Below are positions 63,361 to 64,000 of a stretch of 64,000 nucleotides of DNA, piece after piece; position 1 is the first letter of the stretch, and each line of letters starts with the position of its first letter. Origin of the DNA: Brachybacterium epidermidis (GTDB taxonomy: Bacteria > Actinomycetota > Actinomycetes > Actinomycetales > Dermabacteraceae); NCBI RefSeq assembly GCF_015209585.1, contig NZ_JADEYR010000013.1:30781-94780 (forward strand). Direction: 5' to 3'. The notes under the pieces are model-generated. The model was given only the letters and a program-made list of their open reading frames with translations, did not search any database and had not been told where the DNA came from. A program made the translations under genes and the position numbers.

Positions 63361-63477
63361 AGGGTGCCGAATCGCTGCCCGACGTCGCGTCCCCGGGAGG
63401 ACAGGGGCGCAGCGCCTCAGCGGGTGCCGAGCCGCTGGGCGGCGGTACGTCCCCGGGAGGCCAGGGGAGCGGAGCCG
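63361..63477. repeat. Tandem duplication of the DUF4188 gene 3' end
   Basis: 63420-63477 (last codons of the DUF4188 gene, SAPLASRGRTAAQRLGTR) is repeated at 63361-63416 just past the stop codon, still readable as APLSSRGRDVGQRFGT. The copies have diverged by several bases. Confidence 0.7.
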
Positions 63478-63962
63478 ACCGCCTTGGCGAGCCCGACCGT
63501 CGCCCCGTTGCCGTAGAAGGTCTCGATCCCGTCCGCGGGCACGGCATAGGTCTCGTGCCAGATCCCGACCGCGCCGGGATGCCTCCGGGCCGCCTTGTTG
63601 AACGCCTTCCAGGCCGGCAGGTGCTCGGCGCTCGACATCCTCGCGTAGGCGTAGAGGTGCTCGGTGCTGCGCCAGTACTGCACCACCCAGGGGCCCTTCG
63701 CGCCGATCAGGGTGTCCGCGCCGAGGAAGCCGAGGTCTTCGGCCTCGCCGCGCGCGGCCGCGGCGCGGTTGCGGTGCAGCTCGGCGAGCATGCGCGGCAT
63801 CGCGGCGGCGACGGGGCCCCACAGGTCCGGCCGCCACGGGGCGCGGATGGTCATGCCGATGTGGAAGACGACCAGGTCGTCGACCTCGGCATGGGTCAGG
63901 TTCGGGGGCCGACGGTCGGTGGAGGCGGCCGGACGGTCAGCGGGTGCGGCGGGGTGGTCCAT
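63417..63962 (-). CDS. DUF4188 protein (heme-monooxygenase-like fold)
   Basis: A 181-residue DUF4188 protein. Family marks: VVFHIGMTIRAPWRPDLWGP (residues 31-50), GADTLIGAKGPWVVQYWRST (about 81-100), HLPAWKAFNKAARRHPGAVG and WHETYAV. It probably adopts a ferredoxin-like dimeric barrel; relatives include putative phenylacetaldoxime dehydratase-type proteins, but activity is unproven. A palindrome 20 bp upstream suggests a local repressor, whose gene may lie beyond the window. Confidence 0.87.
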   Translation of the reverse strand: MDHPAAPADRPAASTDRRPPNLTHAEVDDLVVFHIGMTIRAPWRPDLWGPVAAAMPRMLAELHRNRAAAARGEAEDLGFLGADTLIGAKGPWVVQYWRSTEHLYAYARMSSAEHLPAWKAFNKAARRHPGAVGIWHETYAVPADGIETFYGNGATVGLAKAVGSAPLASRGRTAAQRLGTR

Positions 63963-63981
63963 GGGGTCCTCGTCTCGATTG

Positions 63982-63996
63982 GAAAGTGCTACTTTC
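63982..63996. promoter_or_regulatory. Palindromic operator candidate upstream of DUF4188
   Basis: GAAAGT-GCT-ACTTTC is a perfect 6+3+6 inverted repeat near the window edge, 20 bp ahead of the DUF4188 start. Its size fits a TetR-, PadR- or HxlR-type site. Confidence 0.55.
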
Positions 63997-64000
63997 TAAG

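Overview
The window is high-GC DNA (about 70 percent by eye, with strong G/C preference in third codon positions) from an actinobacterium. The gene families suggest Micrococcales, possibly Dermabacteraceae/Brachybacterium-like: a DUF222/HNH protein, DUF3618, DUF1206, a metP/metS pair, an actinobacterial CE1758/CE1759-type flavin pair, and a glpD-glpF-glpK cluster under a SorC-type regulator. The genus is an inference from gene content, not a demonstrated fact. There is no rRNA, CRISPR array, prophage or intact transposase; one tRNA-Ser(GGA) is present.

Layout. 0-11.7 kb: AAA+ ATPase, FdhD with an overlapping ASCH gene, a SorC regulator divergent from the glycerol genes glpD, glpF and glpK, then a convergent SMP-30 lactonase and MFS transporter, and a NUDIX hydrolase. 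11.9-14.6 kb: ATP-dependent 5-oxoprolinase genes (pxpA and a pxpB-pxpC fusion). 14.6-26.9 kb is a patchwork of intact genes and decay products: a dead PIN/antitoxin cassette, an APC permease, a GH3 glucosidase remnant, an intact vapBC-like pair, a DUF222/HNH gene, an aminoglycoside-phosphotransferase-like remnant, Sir2 and DedA, DUF1206, the 3' end of xylA, a polyol dehydrogenase, xylB and a sulfatase remnant. 26.9-35.2 kb: LuxR-type NTPase regulators, an LLM monooxygenase/FMN reductase pair, and two paralogous membrane-anchored proteins that look like zinc metallopeptidases without their active site. 35.3-41.6 kb: a GH31 glycosidase plus a three-gene TRAP transporter, enclosed by near-identical direct repeats and by a 13-bp duplicate of the tRNA-Ser 3' end.

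41.6-48.3 kb: a LacI regulator, a protein with two HAD phosphatase domains, and an ECF-type importer (S, A-A', T) whose ATPase gene carries two frameshifts as read here. 48.4-52.6 kb: a three-gene envelope operon (DUF3618, holin-like/DUF1469, Pro-rich membrane protein) and the Na+/amino-acid symporter metP with its 35-residue partner metS. 52.9-54.6 kb: a decayed p-aminobenzoyl-glutamate (abgB/abgT-like) locus. 54.9-59.8 kb: a PNPOx-family oxidase and a heterodimeric ABC exporter. 59.8-61.7 kb: a visibly lower-GC insert carrying two overlapping genes of unknown function, the second with a HEPN-type R-x6-H motif; this is the best candidate for an undescribed (defence or toxin) system. 61.8-64.0 kb: a FAD monooxygenase, 44-bp tandem repeats and a DUF4188 gene with a palindromic operator candidate.

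The working physiology is carbon scavenging: glycerol, xylitol/xylulose, glutathione-derived 5-oxoproline, and an unknown glycoside through GH31/TRAP. Many catabolic genes are in various stages of loss.
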